Source of the DNA: Asterella californica
Lineage: Eukaryota; Streptophyta; Marchantiopsida; Marchantiales; Aytoniaceae
Assembly (NCBI GenBank): GCA_036924285.1
Contig: JAYKYS010000018.1
Coordinates: 4,464,001 to 4,528,000 of the forward strand
Length of the DNA: 64,000 nt
Direction of reading: 5' to 3'
In this document: piece after piece, positions 1 to 11,650 of the stretch
Numbering within the stretch: the first letter of the stretch is position 1
How the letters are laid out: every line of letters begins with the position of its first letter
The notes under the pieces: generated by a model
What the model saw: the letters and a program-made list of their open reading frames with translations, nothing else
Told to the model about the DNA's origin: nothing
Databases searched by the model: none
Made by a program: the position numbers and the translations under genes

Positions 1-3000
1 ATGTCTTTGGCTCTCTCGTGGAAGACCACCTCGTTCCTCTCCTTCCATATGGTATGTAAGATTTCCATCGTTCCAATCTGTTTCACTATTTGCCCTTGCT
101 TGAAGGCATCGTCGATCGTTTCCATTAGCGTTGCTGGTTGCGTTGTCTGCAGTACCACCCCTCTCGCCAGGAGAAACCATTGATCCCACTTAACCTTCGC
201 GTGCACGCAGTGCCAGAAGCCGTGCGCGAGGGTTTCAGTTCCTTCTCCGCACCGGTTGCAGCTCCCATTCCCTTTCCTCATTTTCACCATACCTCACCCC
301 GGTAGGAAATCCTTGTTGTAGCAATTTCCAGAGCCAGAACTTTTCCTTCTGTGGTATATCTGCCTTCCATACTTTCTTCCATCTGTGGACTCACTTTTTT
401 TCTGTGTCTTCTCTCTCCCATTTTAGGTTGAGCCGCGAGGTCTTCGTCTCTTCCACCGACAGTAGCCTCCTCCAGTCCTTCATTTGTAGCTCCCAGCCAT
501 AGACCTTGACTCTGCCAGTGTCCCAGTTCCATCCGCTCCCTTCTTGTAGCGGTTTGCTCCCTTGTGTTATGATCAACCCTTCCACCCATTGCGTCTCAGT
601 TACCTCTTGTCCTAGGTGAGGGTTCCCTCTTCCGGTAGTATTGGCTTGCCAGGTCTGGTACTCACCAATTTTCTCCTTGTTGAATCTTTTCGCCAGTCGC
701 TTGATCTCCTTGGCTGCTTCTGCACTTAAGACTCCTTCTCCTTCTGCTAAGCACGTTATTTGCAGAACCGGTCTATCATAGTCCACTACCTCTTTCGTAA
801 AATCTATATGGAGCTTGCTTTTCAGTTCACACCATACGCTCCGCAGGGTATTATACGTTTGCGCCCTCGGCACCTTGGCAGGCACCGTGATAAGCCAGCT
901 TTCTTGTGGACTCCAGGCTTTTCTCTCTTTCTTCCATCTGCCTGCCTTAACGTTCCCTCTTGCCATTTGCTCCGCGATCTTAATCCAATCTTCCTCCTTA
1001 CTCTGTATGAATCTCATGCAGTGTCTTGCTTTCAGGGCTTTCTGTTGGAGACCGAAGGCAATCAACCCTACACCTCCCTCTTGTTTCCTCTTCTTGAACT
1101 CCCCCATGCTATCATCGGTATTTTGTTTTGACCTTCTTTATTTCTTCCCCATATGAAGTTTCTACAGAGTCTCTCCATCGCTTCAGTAGTTGCTCTCCGG
1201 AACGTGAGACATGTAAGAATGTGAGTAGGGATCGACATCAATACATGTTTCACCACCACAACCTTCCCAGCCATCGGTAATAGTCTGTATATCCAATTGC
1301 TCAGCTTCTTGCTCATTTTCCGTAGCACATATTGCGCTTGATCCTCCTCTGTTACTTTCCAGCCTATCGGGTACCCTAGATATCTTATGACTTCTCTCTC
1401 CTTCGCAACATGACAACCTGTCTGCTCCATCCAATCTGGTATGCTGTCCATCGCTATTGGTATGATGGTTGATTTCCCCACATTCAGCTTCGCCCCAGAT
1501 ATTTGCTCATACTCCGCTATTACTTCTTGCAGGTTTTTGAAGTTCCTCAGCGAAGCTTCTAGGCTTATTCCGGTGTCATCCGCGAATAATTGATGTAGCA
1601 GCGTTGTCTGTTCCTCGTTTCGAAGTTGTATCCCACTGATTTTCCCCTCCTGCTCAGCTTCATCCAGTAAACACATTAGCGGTTGCGTGGCTAGCGCAAA
1701 GAGTAACGGAGCTAAGGGACAGCCCTGACGAACCCCTCTTTGGAGCTCTATGTCTTGTGTGAACTGCCCATTGGCGTGTACCTTCGAAGTAGCCCCTTCC
1801 ACTAGTCCTTTCGTCAGCTGTATAAACTTTCTATCGATGTGCATAGCCTCCATTGTTTCCCATAGGTACGTATGGTTAACCCTATCGTATGCCTTCTCGA
1901 AATCCAACTTAACAAACATGGCCGGTGTGTTAGTGCTTTCTGCCCACTCCTTTCCCAAGCTGAACGCAAGTAGGTTATTTGCTATGTACCTTCCTTTGAT
2001 GAACCCCTTCTGCCGCCTGTCCACCAGGGAAGAAATCACCTCCTTCATTCTGTTCGCGAGTATCTTACCTAGAATCTTGTACGTCGTGCAGAGCATGGAG
2101 ATTGGTCTCCAATTTTTTAGTGTTATTAGTTCTCCTTCCTTTGGAATCAGCTTGATAACACCTTGAGTCATCTTCCAGGTAAGCCTCTGCTCCTCCCAGA
2201 ATCTGTGTATCAGTAACATGAAGTCCTTCTCCATCACCGGCCATAACGCCTTGATCGTTTCGCTGGTCATGCCGTCCAGACCTGGGGTCTTGTCGTCTTT
2301 GAGGTTGTTGACGATTTCTCTCACTTCCTCTGTCGTTGACAAACATCTTAGTTTTCTGTTCTCCTCTTCGCCTGCTTTGTTTCTGATTAGGGATAGGACC
2401 CGTCCTCTTCTCGCCCCCTCCCGTTCCACCGTCTCGTCCTTACTGAAAAGTTGTTGGTAGTAACAATGAATCTCTTCCATTATTGCTTTCTCCTCTATTA
2501 ACGTCTCCCCTTGTTGTGTTTGCAGGATGTTGATCGACTCCTTCACCCTCCTCATCTTCGTTATGGCGAAGAAGAAGCGCGACGGAGCTTCCCCCTCCCG
2601 GATCCATCTCATTTTGCTAAGTTTTCTCCAGTGTGTTGTCTTTTCCGCTTCCAGAGCTTTCAGTTCTAGTTCCAATTTTGTTAGCTCTTCGTCAGCCATA
2701 TTACTTCTGTTTCTTGCTAGAAGTTCTCTTCTGTTCTCTAGCTGCTCCAGCCGTATCATCTTCTGTTTTCGTTTCTCCTTAATCCTCTGACCTCCTTCCT
2801 TGAGAGCCGCCTTTGTCTGAGTCCACTTCCTTTCCCACTCTTTCCTTGGGTCAGCTTCTTGTCTTCCCGGTTCTTCCCATGCTCGCTTGCTGTTGTCCAG
2901 AATCTCCTGTGAATTGATGCACTCTGGAGGAACTTTGAAGTATGTTCCCTTTCTCATCTGTTGTGTTGTCTTCTTTGCGCAGGTTATCCACACAGGTATA

Positions 3001-3707
3001 TGATCCGATATTAGCTGCTTCCCATCGTGAAGGATAATCGGCTTCTCTGGTAGCCAGTCTCCGTTGTTAGAGAAGTAAATTCTGTCCAGGCGCGATTGGT
3101 CAAGCCTCTGCTCTACTCTTTGTTGCCTTGTGAAGTGTGGTCCTTTCCGTTGAGTAGCTATCATTATGCCGTCTTCCAGGTCTAGAAGGGTCTTCAGGTT
3201 TTGCCATTTCCTTCTCTCCGAACCATGCTGTACTGCTGTTCTTCCGATGCTGTCCTCCGGTGTCTCGACTGAGTTCCAATCTCCCCCAACTATCCATTCT
3301 GCCTCTTCCATAAACCGGCTCATCCACTCCCAGAGTCTTGTCCTTCCGGTTCTGTCATTAGGTCCGTATACGGATGCCGCAAAGATTGGCCCTTCATTTG
3401 TGCTAATCCTCGCCCAAGCAAACGTACCATCACCTTTGACCCCTCCTTCTTCTACTACCCACCTGTCACTTATGATCAGTGCCGCTCCTGCTTTTCCATC
3501 CCTCGTGAAATCCACAATTATGTTCTCCATCTTGGCCATTTGTTGTAAGTTGAAGTAGACTTTTTCTTCTCGTACCTTCAGCTCTTGCAACATCAGTATA
3601 TCTGGTTGTCCCCCTCTGTCTGCTATCCATCTTTTTATACATCTCATGCTGTTCGGGTTTCCCAGCCCTCGAACATTCCATGTTGCTACCTTAATGTCTT
3701 GTCTCAT
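1..3707 (-). pseudogene. LINE ORF2: AP-endonuclease / reverse transcriptase, frameshifted
   Basis: The main open part (3707 to 1068, 879 codons) starts MRQDIKVATWNVRGLG, the classic start of an exonuclease-endonuclease-phosphatase domain. It goes on with GGDWNS and SDHIPVW (EN, about residues 1-235). The reverse transcriptase (about 480-750) shows NWRPISML, KLDFEKAYDRV, RQGCPLAPLLF and the catalytic FADD. At about 1100 the frame shifts into a second segment (1107 to 391), which is closed by a TGA at 391-393. The same frame then resumes (KADIPQKEKFW), and another shift near 270 leads into a zf-RVT-type zinc motif (C-x2-C ... H-x3-C, NGSCNRCGEG) that runs off the left edge. ORF2 would supply target nicking and reverse transcription in an intact LINE. 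At least two frameshifts and one stop make this copy non-functional. Confidence 0.9.
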
Positions 3708-4942
3708 CTAATAGAGTTGGTAGTTCTGTTCTTCGCTCCTTGGTTTGTCTCTCCTGCTCCTGCTGTGGTGCCCCTAGCTCTGGCCAGTTGCCTTGATTGA
3801 GCTATCGTGTTCTTCAGCCTCCCCTCCTGATCTTTCTTCTTTTGCATCTCCACTGCGTATTCATGAGCTGTCATGAACTCACCTGTTCCTTCCAGGTCCA
3901 TACCCTCTTCGCTTTGTCTTCTTTCTACTGTATTGTCCCTTCCGTGAACCAGTTGAGTCTGTATTTCCATCGTCTCAGTAATGCCTTCCTCTGTTCTGGT
4001 CCTTGCTTCTAGGTCCCTTTCTCTTTTCCTTGACTCACCCCGTTCCTCACTCTCCCCGTTCCTTGCTTCCTGGTTTTTTGTTGGCTCTCCTCGACTTTCT
4101 TCCTTGTTTGTTGTTTGCTCCCCTATGTGCGAGTCCACCCTCTGTTCTTGCTCCTCCAAGTTTAACAGTGTTTCGAACTTGTTGGAAATCGGTGGTCCCC
4201 GAGATGTCGATGCCTCCCCCGTCTTCGTGTAGTTACTCTTCCCTGCTACTAGCGTATAGCCGTCCTCGTTTGTTTTCTCTCTTGCTGCATTCCCGTTTCT
4301 CTGTGTATTCCCCTCCCCTTGTCTCCTTTGTTCTTGTGCGGCCTTTCGGCTTGGGCAGTGACGTACCAGGTGCCCCCGTTGATGGTAATGAAAGCACGCA
4401 TCAGGTAAGTTCTTGTACGTCACTTTCTGTCGATAGATTTCCAACTCATCGTCATCCTCCACTTCCACTTCCACGTATTCTGTTAGATCCTGATCAAGGT
4501 CTAGAAGCACACACCCCCTTACGCAGTGAAATTGACATTTTTTCATCTCATTCGTCATGTATAGGACCTCTCCTAAGCTTGCTAGCATGTCCTCTCCCAG
4601 ATATTCAAAGCCTGTATTGATTCCTGTCAGCTCGACCCACACTGGTGCTCTCCTGGTTCTGAGGTTTGATGGGTCAAAGGAGGGTTCCCATGGAAAGGCG
4701 AAAACCATTCTCGTGCCCATAAAGAGAGGGGACACCGCCAGAATTCTATCTCGTTGTTCTTTCTCCGCAACCTGAATGAGAAAACAGTTTCTTCCTAGTA
4801 CCCTCAGTCTCTCCACAAAGATCCCCATTTGTTGTGTCAGGATGATCTCAGCCCACTCGCGTACCATATCTCTAGACGGTGCAATGTCGGCCGTGTATAG
4901 TACAAAGGCTGTTCTTTCCAACTTTGCCATCCTGTTCAGCAA
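3704..4942 (-). CDS. LINE ORF1, DUF4283 plus zinc-knuckle part
   Basis: An open frame of about 412 codons. The first true ATG is near 4930 (MAKLERTAFVLY). The N-terminal 190 residues look like the DUF4283 domain of plant LINE ORF1 proteins (RILAVSPLFMGTRMVF, WVELTGI), followed by a retroviral-type knuckle, CFHYHQRGHLVRHC. A standard knuckle is C-x2-C-x4-H-x4-C; here the second Cys is Tyr (TAC), so metal binding is probably impaired. The C-terminal half is hydrophilic and Arg/Glu/Thr-rich. Its TGA stop overlaps the ORF2 ATG as ATGA (3704-3707). Its role would be RNA-binding packaging of LINE RNA. Confidence 0.85.
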   Translation of the reverse strand: MLNRMAKLERTAFVLYTADIAPSRDMVREWAEIILTQQMGIFVERLRVLGRNCFLIQVAEKEQRDRILAVSPLFMGTRMVFAFPWEPSFDPSNLRTRRAPVWVELTGINTGFEYLGEDMLASLGEVLYMTNEMKKCQFHCVRGCVLLDLDQDLTEYVEVEVEDDDELEIYRQKVTYKNLPDACFHYHQRGHLVRHCPSRKAAQEQRRQGEGNTQRNGNAAREKTNEDGYTLVAGKSNYTKTGEASTSRGPPISNKFETLLNLEEQEQRVDSHIGEQTTNKEESRGEPTKNQEARNGESEERGESRKRERDLEARTRTEEGITETMEIQTQLVHGRDNTVERRQSEEGMDLEGTGEFMTAHEYAVEMQKKKDQEGRLKNTIAQSRQLARARGTTAGAGETNQGAKNRTTNSIR

Positions 4943-5580
4943 AAGACGCTTTGTGGTTTTGATTCTTGTTGTTTTCTGTCTTTCTTTTGGGGGTCTTTTT
5001 CCTTTAGCTCTTTGAGTGCTGCAATCAGGTTTTCTCGGATCGACTCTGAGATTGCCTGGTCTTCATACACCTCTGGGTAAGTGGCCTTCCTCTCCTCTCC
5101 ATTGCGGCGGAATCGTGCCTTGTTTCTTTCTATCGATACTTGTGACCCGGCAATCTCAGCCCAATTTTGCTCTGGCCGTGTCTGTTCTCCTTTTCCCACC
5201 GTTTTCCTTACTCCTTCCTTCACTGTGTTGTTTCTTCCTCCTTCTTCTCCTTTGTGGTTGTTACCTCCTTTCGTCGATGGTAATGTGTGTCCCGAACTGT
5301 GCAGCATTTCAGGTGGCAGCTTTCGTGGAGCTGGAGTTTGTGGCGCGTTGTGGTTGTTCCCCTTGTTCAGGATTCCTCCCTCGTGTGGAACAATCCTCCC
5401 CGGCAGCGGCCTCGGATCCCATGCATTGCCGTACCTTGAAGTGGGCTCGGTGTCCCTTTGTGTGCTGCCTCCCCTCGAGCCCGTTCTTGCTGCTATCTGG
5501 CTTCCTAGTGCTTCCAGCTCCGACATTGCGCCTTCTTTCGCTTTCTTGTATGGTGGCAGTGGCGGGGATTGTACTGGCAC
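4936..5580 (-). CDS. LINE ORF1 N-terminal segment (separate frame)
   Basis: A basic, Pro/Gly-rich open frame. The first ATG is at 5526 (MSELEALG); the frame stays open upstream to a TAG near 5613. It ends in a TGA at 4936-4938, and the ATG of the DUF4283 frame lies about 5 nt further on in a different frame. It is probably the low-complexity N-terminus of ORF1, split off by a frameshift. A genuine separate small ORF with reinitiation is possible but less likely. I recognise no domain. Confidence 0.55.
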   Translation of the reverse strand: MPVQSPPLPPYKKAKEGAMSELEALGSQIAARTGSRGGSTQRDTEPTSRYGNAWDPRPLPGRIVPHEGGILNKGNNHNAPQTPAPRKLPPEMLHSSGHTLPSTKGGNNHKGEEGGRNNTVKEGVRKTVGKGEQTRPEQNWAEIAGSQVSIERNKARFRRNGEERKATYPEVYEDQAISESIRENLIAALKELKEKDPQKKDRKQQESKPQSVFC

Positions 5581-5640
5581 TTCTTTCTTTCTGTTAAGGA
5601 GCTGTGGAATACTCTACAGCGGTTTTCGCTGGCTGGTCAG

Positions 5641-7349
5641 CCTTCTGTCAATTCTTTCTGTGTCACTCTGGGTCCCACTTTGCAAATTGATGGCTGTCGC
5701 AGTAAAGTAAATTCTCCGTCTTCTCTGACATTTATCTTCCGATTTTCTGGTTGCTCTTTCTCTTGTGTCTGTATGTTTGGCTCTAAGTGCATGTCGTCTC
5801 TACCTCGCACAAACTACTGGTTCCTCTCTGACCCACTTAACTCTTCACACACTTCCCGATGCACCCCCCTCACACGCTATGGCACGCCGTTGTCGCGCTA
5901 CTTGGCGGCTACATGCTTGACTTCTACTCCGACGCTTAGGTTTGGTAGTTCTAGAAGTTAGCTCATATTACTTCTAGTCCTTTATGTATATGTTTGACAC
6001 CTTTGTATACGGTGTTAACACTATTTTGAGTCCTAGTAGGCTGATAGTATGTTAGTTATCTTGTTCAAGCATTTGTGCGCTTGTGCAAGTGACTTCTTAC
6101 TTGTCTATGACGTTCAATGTACATAACTTAGGGTTTCCATGCTGATAAGGGTTTGAGCTCATGGGTTGTACTTACTTGTCGCCCATGCACGCTTTCTAGC
6201 TAATTTAAGTTATTTTTTGGGGCTATGTGTCATTTTAGGTAGTTTAAGTTTTACGCTGGCACTCTAGGGGGCTTGACGTGGTAGCTTATGAGTGTAGAAA
6301 AGTTACCAGGTAGTTTAAGGCACAAAAGGACAGTCAAGTGGAGCTATGAACTCCCATTGGTCCATTTTTGTCTTTTGTAAAACTCTAAGTTTAGAAACAG
6401 AGCTCTAGAGGAGAGTTCGAGCAATTGGTGAGGTATCTTCGAAATCTGAGAGCACAGGAAGAGAGAGCTCGTCGTGCCAAGCACTGTCAGTGAAATTTTT
6501 GCTCGATTTGGATCAATAAACAAGGAGTTATGCCCAATTGAAGTTCGGATTGTGTCAAAACTGCATCACTTTTGTTAATTTTGGGGTTTTCGGTGCCAAT
6601 TGCAGCAGAATTGAGGAAATCACTTCAAAACTTCGTGGTTGCGTTCACTGTCAGGAGGGCTACGACTGTCCAAAAAGTTTCAGATCATTTGAGTAACTGA
6701 GTAATTCAGGGCGGCCGCTGAAGCAGAGGGGGTCTGAAAAGCTCTTAATCTAGAGCAGCGACTTTAGAGAAGGAGATCTGGAGTTCTACAAACATTCAGG
6801 AGTCCCAACTTCACAGGGATGTTCAGCATCCTGTAGACTTCAAATACTGTGAGAAGATTTGAAATTCATCGAGCCAATTCTCTGTTCTATGTCTGAATAG
6901 CTGTCTAGGTACCAGAAATTGCCATAATTCTCTTATTCAGAACTTTTCTGTTCATATCTCCGTGTCAGAATTTGATCTCAGGTTGAAACTTCGTCTGTGA
7001 GTTCAGTAGCACCTCATTTGCATGTAGGGGAAGTTTAGAGGTCTAAACCTTCATAGTTTTCCTCTCTTTGAGTGTCAAAGTTCACCGCTTAAGCCTATTA
7101 CTACCAGCGAGACCTAAATTTCGCTTTTTGAGCATATCAGAGGATCCTACACTCCTGTGTGAGTGTTTATAGCTCCTGTTGTGACCTGAAAGCCAACCTC
7201 TTGAGTAAACAACCACAGCCAGAAGCCCGGCGCTTTCCTAGGTAGACGGATCACACTCCGACACCGTGGCGGCCATAGCCTGCAGCATTCAAGCTCGTGT
7301 CCTCCCACTGTCCGTCGCGTTTCTTTCCGCCCTCCGCTCTCGCCTGACC
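5641..7349. other. No gene seen; LINE 5' flank and unassigned DNA
   Basis: This holds the probable LINE 5' untranslated region (to roughly 5950) and then about 1.4 kb of mixed-composition DNA with no long reading frame, no splice-joined coding signal and no clear repeat boundary. Confidence 0.5.
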
Positions 7350-8185
7350 TGTAACGACCTATGTTACACATAGGAAGTTTGTCAATTAGTAAGGTGTTTA
7401 GTTATAACTAAGGGTTGAGAATGTTTATTTGCTGCCAAAGTACTTTTAGGAGGTATCAAGTTAGTCATGACTAGCTAAAAGTTAGTTATGGTTAAACTTA
7501 GCTGTACTTTTGGCAGAATTCAGATATTTGCTAAAGAGTGAGCACTACTATCTTGTCATCTTGTCTAAAAGGTAGAAAGGAGGTGGAAAGTATCTCTTAT
7601 CTCCTTTTTGACTTGATATTAGTGGTTGGATTAAAGTTGTGGACTTTGTGGGCATTAAAAACAAGAAGAGATTCCACATGTTTCCTTTTTAGTGGGTCCT
7701 AGTGTAGAGGGGGGGTGGAAATTCGAGATTCCTTGAGAATATTCCAGAATCCTTCTAGAAGTTGTTGACTTTGAAGGAATAAGCCCATGTGAAAAGGTAA
7801 AAAGCCCATGTGATCAATGCTTTTACCTTAAGTAATATCTTAGTAAAACCCGGTAAAAGTAGTTACGGCTGAGTTACCGAGGGTACCAAAGTAAAAACCT
7901 AGAATGTATAAATAGAGGAGTAGAGAAGAGCTCCTCATCCTTGTTTTCACATTGTCGTAATGACAACTTGAGTAATATAGAGAGTGTGGGACATTTTTAG
8001 CATGTGAGAACTTGAGAGACGTCGTTAGAATGGAGGATTTTAGTGGATGAGATTATGGAGATTTTAGTTGATAAGTTTGTGGGTGTATGAATGAGAGTGA
8101 ACTTAGCATTTTTCCCTTCAAGATTCATGGTGTGCTTCCATCAAAGCCATCAGAGGTGACCCCTGAGTGAGAGACAGGCCCGACA
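7350..8185 (+). repeat. Possible solo LTR
   Basis: The segment starts TGTAACGACCTATG and contains a strong TATA box (TATAAATA, 7907-7914) about 560 bp in, followed by a GAGCTCCTCATCC-type leader. A CA end is plausible near 8185 (CCCGACA). TG...CA ends with an internal TATA box are LTR-like. I found no second copy, no primer-binding site and no target duplication, so this is tentative. A 12-bp direct repeat (AAGCCCATGTGA) lies at about 7782 and 7803. Confidence 0.3.
7907..7914 (+). promoter_or_regulatory. TATA box in possible LTR
   Basis: TATAAATA followed by a purine-rich GAGGAGTAGAG stretch. It matches a plant core promoter and supports the LTR reading, but on its own proves little. Confidence 0.35.
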
Positions 8186-8684
8186 GTTGCAGATTCGTGG
8201 ATGACGATCGTGGAGGTTAAGAGATCGGGGGGTAGTTGATCGTTAGGACCGCGGAGGGTTTACAGACCGTCAATCCCCATCCCCCTGGACTCAGCGAAAA
8301 CGGGTAAGGGGGTCCATCGTGAGTTCTTTTCCTATCATGACTTGCTGGTTCATGCACGCTACAGTAAGGCAGTAACTTGAGGACTACTTGAGGATTCAAC
8401 GGGAACGAGCAGCAGTACCGGAAACCGATCGGTTGACATGTCGGACCGAGTCTCGACCGAGATTAAGGTTCTGTCTTGAACCTAGTTAAGGCCCGGTTTA
8501 GCCAGAAGAGGGTACATCCCAAGTCTCCCAGTCAAAAAGCATAGTTGCTTTTTGCACTTTACTAGGGAGTGTGAAAGAAACGTTAAAAACCGACTCTTCG
8601 TGACAGGTTCATCTCATCTGATGTACTTTAGGGGAAATGCCATCTCTTCCGTCATTCCTGCTAGTTGAGATGGCAACTTCCTAA

Positions 8685-9099
8685 GAGCCCTTCTGCACCT
8701 GCAGTTTTGAAACTGAAAACAGGTTATTGACGCGTGCGAGATAGGGTTGGTAATAAGTGACATTTCCGGACTGTGCACAGTTTCGCACATGCGAACAGGG
8801 TTGGAGTAGGAAAGTACAGTTTCTCACAGTTTAGGAGATGGGTTTGAGACAGGGTCCTTTGAGATTTCAGGTTCTCAGTTTTGAGATCACACGAGCGAAA
8901 AGTGCCGTGGCAGCTTCAAGTAGTCCCAAGTAGCCAAACCACGAAATTGTAGTGAAACTGAAGAGTGCAGTTTGGAGACAATAGTCCAAAAATATGACTT
9001 TAACGCGAAACTGTAACAGAGTCGGCAAAACTGAACTGTAATGAAAATGTGAGAAACTGTGAATATTTCAATTTCAAAAATGCAGGTGCAGAAGGGCTC
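8685..9099. mobile_element. MITE with 3-bp TAA target duplication
   Basis: The left end GAGCCCTTCTGCACCTGCA recurs inverted at the right end (9081-9099) and the match continues into TTTTGAAA, giving inverted ends of about 33 bp with two mismatches. Both ends are flanked directly by TAA (8682-8684 and 9100-9102). A 415-bp non-coding body with inverted ends and a 3-bp TAA/TTA duplication suits a Tourist (PIF/Harbinger) MITE. The interior has several CAGTTT/AAACTG repeats and no coding capacity. Confidence 0.7.
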
Positions 9100-9200
9100 T
9101 AAGATTGACAACCTTTAATGTATTTCCTTATGAACTCGTTTGGGCGGTTATGAAAATCTTTCCTCCCAGTGATTATTGTCATTTCAATTCGCTTTATTAG

Positions 9201-9565
9201 TGCATGTCAAAGCTGGAACCTTTGAGAAATATTTGTCTCTGCGTGAAAGTGTTACGGATGGGCCAAGAGGTCGTGGATGTATTTTACGGTTATCTCCGTA
9301 TCCAGCTGCAGGAAACTGCCACGGCCGGCTCTAATTCATTTATTTTTCTAAATTGTACATGAATTTCAGCCGTAAGTGTATTTAGAATTTCAATAACTTA
9401 CTAGAATTGTCAAAAAATCTAAAGATAAAAAGATAAAAAAGACTTAGAGCAATTCAGAAACACCCCCTTAGCGATACACATCTCTAGACAAAACTCTCCT
9501 CGGATAAACTAATGCCACTTTCCTTCTTGCTGTTCGAGAATCTTTCGTTTTAGCTTTGACACGCA
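9201..9565. mobile_element. MITE-like repeat, family copy 1
   Basis: The left end TGCATGTCAAAGCT and the inverted right end TGCGTGTCAAAGCT agree at 13 of 14 bases. A diverged homologue lies at 21659-22025, and similarity runs the whole length (GTGTTACG, AGGAAAC, ATACAC, ACAAAACT, GAGAATCTTT occur in the same order and spacing). No clean target duplication is visible. It carries no coding sequence. Confidence 0.55.
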
Positions 9566-11650
9566 ATATTTCACTCTATTGCCTTTCCGTCACCTTTGGG
9601 TTCTTATGGTATTATCAAGTAAGGAACGGGTTAGCCACGCGATGTCACTGTTTAGATCTCTTTTTGTCGTCAGGCACGCGATGCAATTATTGAGGTCTCT
9701 TTCCGTCGCAAGCTCTCTGCAGCCAAACATTGCTGCCTTTGCACGGACTGAGTTCTCTCGCTTTCCGTCACCTTTGGTGCAATATGGAATTATTATACAC
9801 AAGCAGTCATCATTTGATGTAGTAAAGTAGCTATTGTGTTAGAGTTTTAACCTCGATTAATTACTTCATCTTTTTAGAAATTTATGTACAAAATTCAGTT
9901 CTACACAATTAATATCCTTCTACATGCACGTACACGTAATTACAACATATGACTACCTGGATTGGAACCGAAGTAATCATCATTCTTATCTCTGGTTAGA
10001 TGATAACCGACCACGAACTCTAATATCGGGATCTATAGAGCCCGAAAATGTTACCACTTACAATCATATGCAGGGGGTGACTGCTCTCTTCAAGGAAGGA
10101 AGAGATGTTAGATATAGCCTCATCGTACCTTTCGTGGCAGCATTGCACTGTAAACTGGCTGTTCTCAGGAAACCAGTCTCATAATTTCCTCCCCACTCAA
10201 AATGATCAACATATGATGATTGATTTTATCTTTATCTGATTCCTGCACGACATGAAGAACTTGTTGATATTTACTCATAAGAAAGGTCCCATGTCTTGCT
10301 TGCTTTTAGGTGTACCTATCTGGGTTGTGGAACTTACTTCTTCTTGACCTCAGTCTAGTACCTCAACATGAGCAACAAGTAAGAGGAGAGGAGTAAAGAG
10401 GGTTTCTTTCTCAAACCAATACTACCATTCCCTTTATTGGTACCCCTCTTTTAGAGTTGCATTTCAAATCTGTGGTGCTATATGTATCCATTGCGCATCC
10501 TCGTTTTGTCTCGAGGTTTCACGGTGGAACGAGGAAGTACTCAGTATTTCTTCCTTCGTTCTTCAGTCCTACACGCCACGAGTTCTTGTCTCGTCTCCTT
10601 TCACTTAACATCCGTCGTTCAGCACAATTCGCCGTCTGACTGCATAAACAAGCAGTCGTGACCATCAGGGATTAGCGGGAAGGTGCTGACACTGTATGAG
10701 CCCCTGCGATACCGTGGCATAAAAGCAAATTCTATAAAGAAAAAATACAAACAAGCAGTTCTCATCGAGGAGCGGATTCGGGCAGGCTGCCTGACTTTTT
10801 GAGCTTTGAAGCTCACAAGAGGAGGAGGGATGCAGCAATCTGTCGTATTTTGTGACGGTTTAGGAAAGACAGATAAAGAATGTATATCACGCGTTTTAGG
10901 TGGAAGTTAAGCGCTTTAGTCGAGAAACACGACGAACTTGGCCATAATGTATAATCTACGTGCTAATGTTCAACAGCTGGAAGGTCCGAGCTCTTATCAT
11001 GTCGACGATTACAGCGGTAGTTCGGGGAGCCCATTCCAGCGCCCCTCCCTGGAAGCCTATACAAACAAATATAGACACAGTAAAAGAGTTCGGGAACGGC
11101 AAGGTAATGTGCTTGCCGTGGCCGTGGGGCTAAAAGGTTGAGGTGAAGTTGACAAGACGATCCCGGACATCAAACAAGAACAAAGAAACGGAATGTGGAG
11201 TGCTCGTGAAAGCGTCTCAGTTTCACTGCCGGAACTTGTCGGCTTTGCAAGCAGTTAGTTCGAGTTGAAAATAGGCTCGAGCTTAGGCCAGCTTGGCCTT
11301 GACTTGCACCGTCTACAAAAGCTTCGAGGCCCCACCGGCTACCCTCAACCGCAATGATATATTCATGTCACTCATTACATGATTCGTTATATTGTTGAGC
11401 GAGTATCAGGAAGAAGCACCACTCCCTTCCCTTTGGAAGTATAGCATCTGTGCTAGACCGGCCGTACTTACTTGCAAGCAATGCAGTTATTAACTATGTC
11501 ATCCGACAATTCAGCACTGGTTAGTAGTTCTTGAACCCAACAGACAGTTTGCAAGAGTTGATGTGTAGGCTACCTAACAAGTGCGTATGAATCGAAGTTG
11601 AGTTCGAGTTCTTGGAGTTTTGAGCAACAACTAAATAGCTCAATCACTTA
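9566..11650. other. No gene seen
   Basis: About 2 kb with only short open frames. A 17-bp direct repeat CTTTCCGTCACCTTTGG occurs just after the MITE (about 9583) and again at about 9758; the interval also repeats CACGCGATG. Nothing else is recognisable. Confidence 0.4.

Larger units (their letters stand above)
1..5640 (-). mobile_element. L1-like LINE retrotransposon, 3' end beyond window
   Basis: On the minus strand this reads 5' to 3' as ORF1 (gag-like, 5580 to 3704) and then ORF2 (endonuclease, reverse transcriptase and C-terminal zinc-binding region, 3707 to the left edge). That order and the domain set are those of plant L1 LINEs. The 5' limit is approximate: coding ends near 5580, and neither a 5' target duplication nor the 3' tail can be seen because the 3' end lies outside the window. 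Several frameshifts and an in-frame stop in ORF2 show the copy is dead. The plus-strand ORFs over this stretch are antisense shadows. Confidence 0.9.

Noticed and set aside
760..5710. Many plus-strand ORFs of 70-209 codons
   Set aside because: Antisense to the LINE ORFs, Ser/Leu/Pro-rich mirror translations with no domain.
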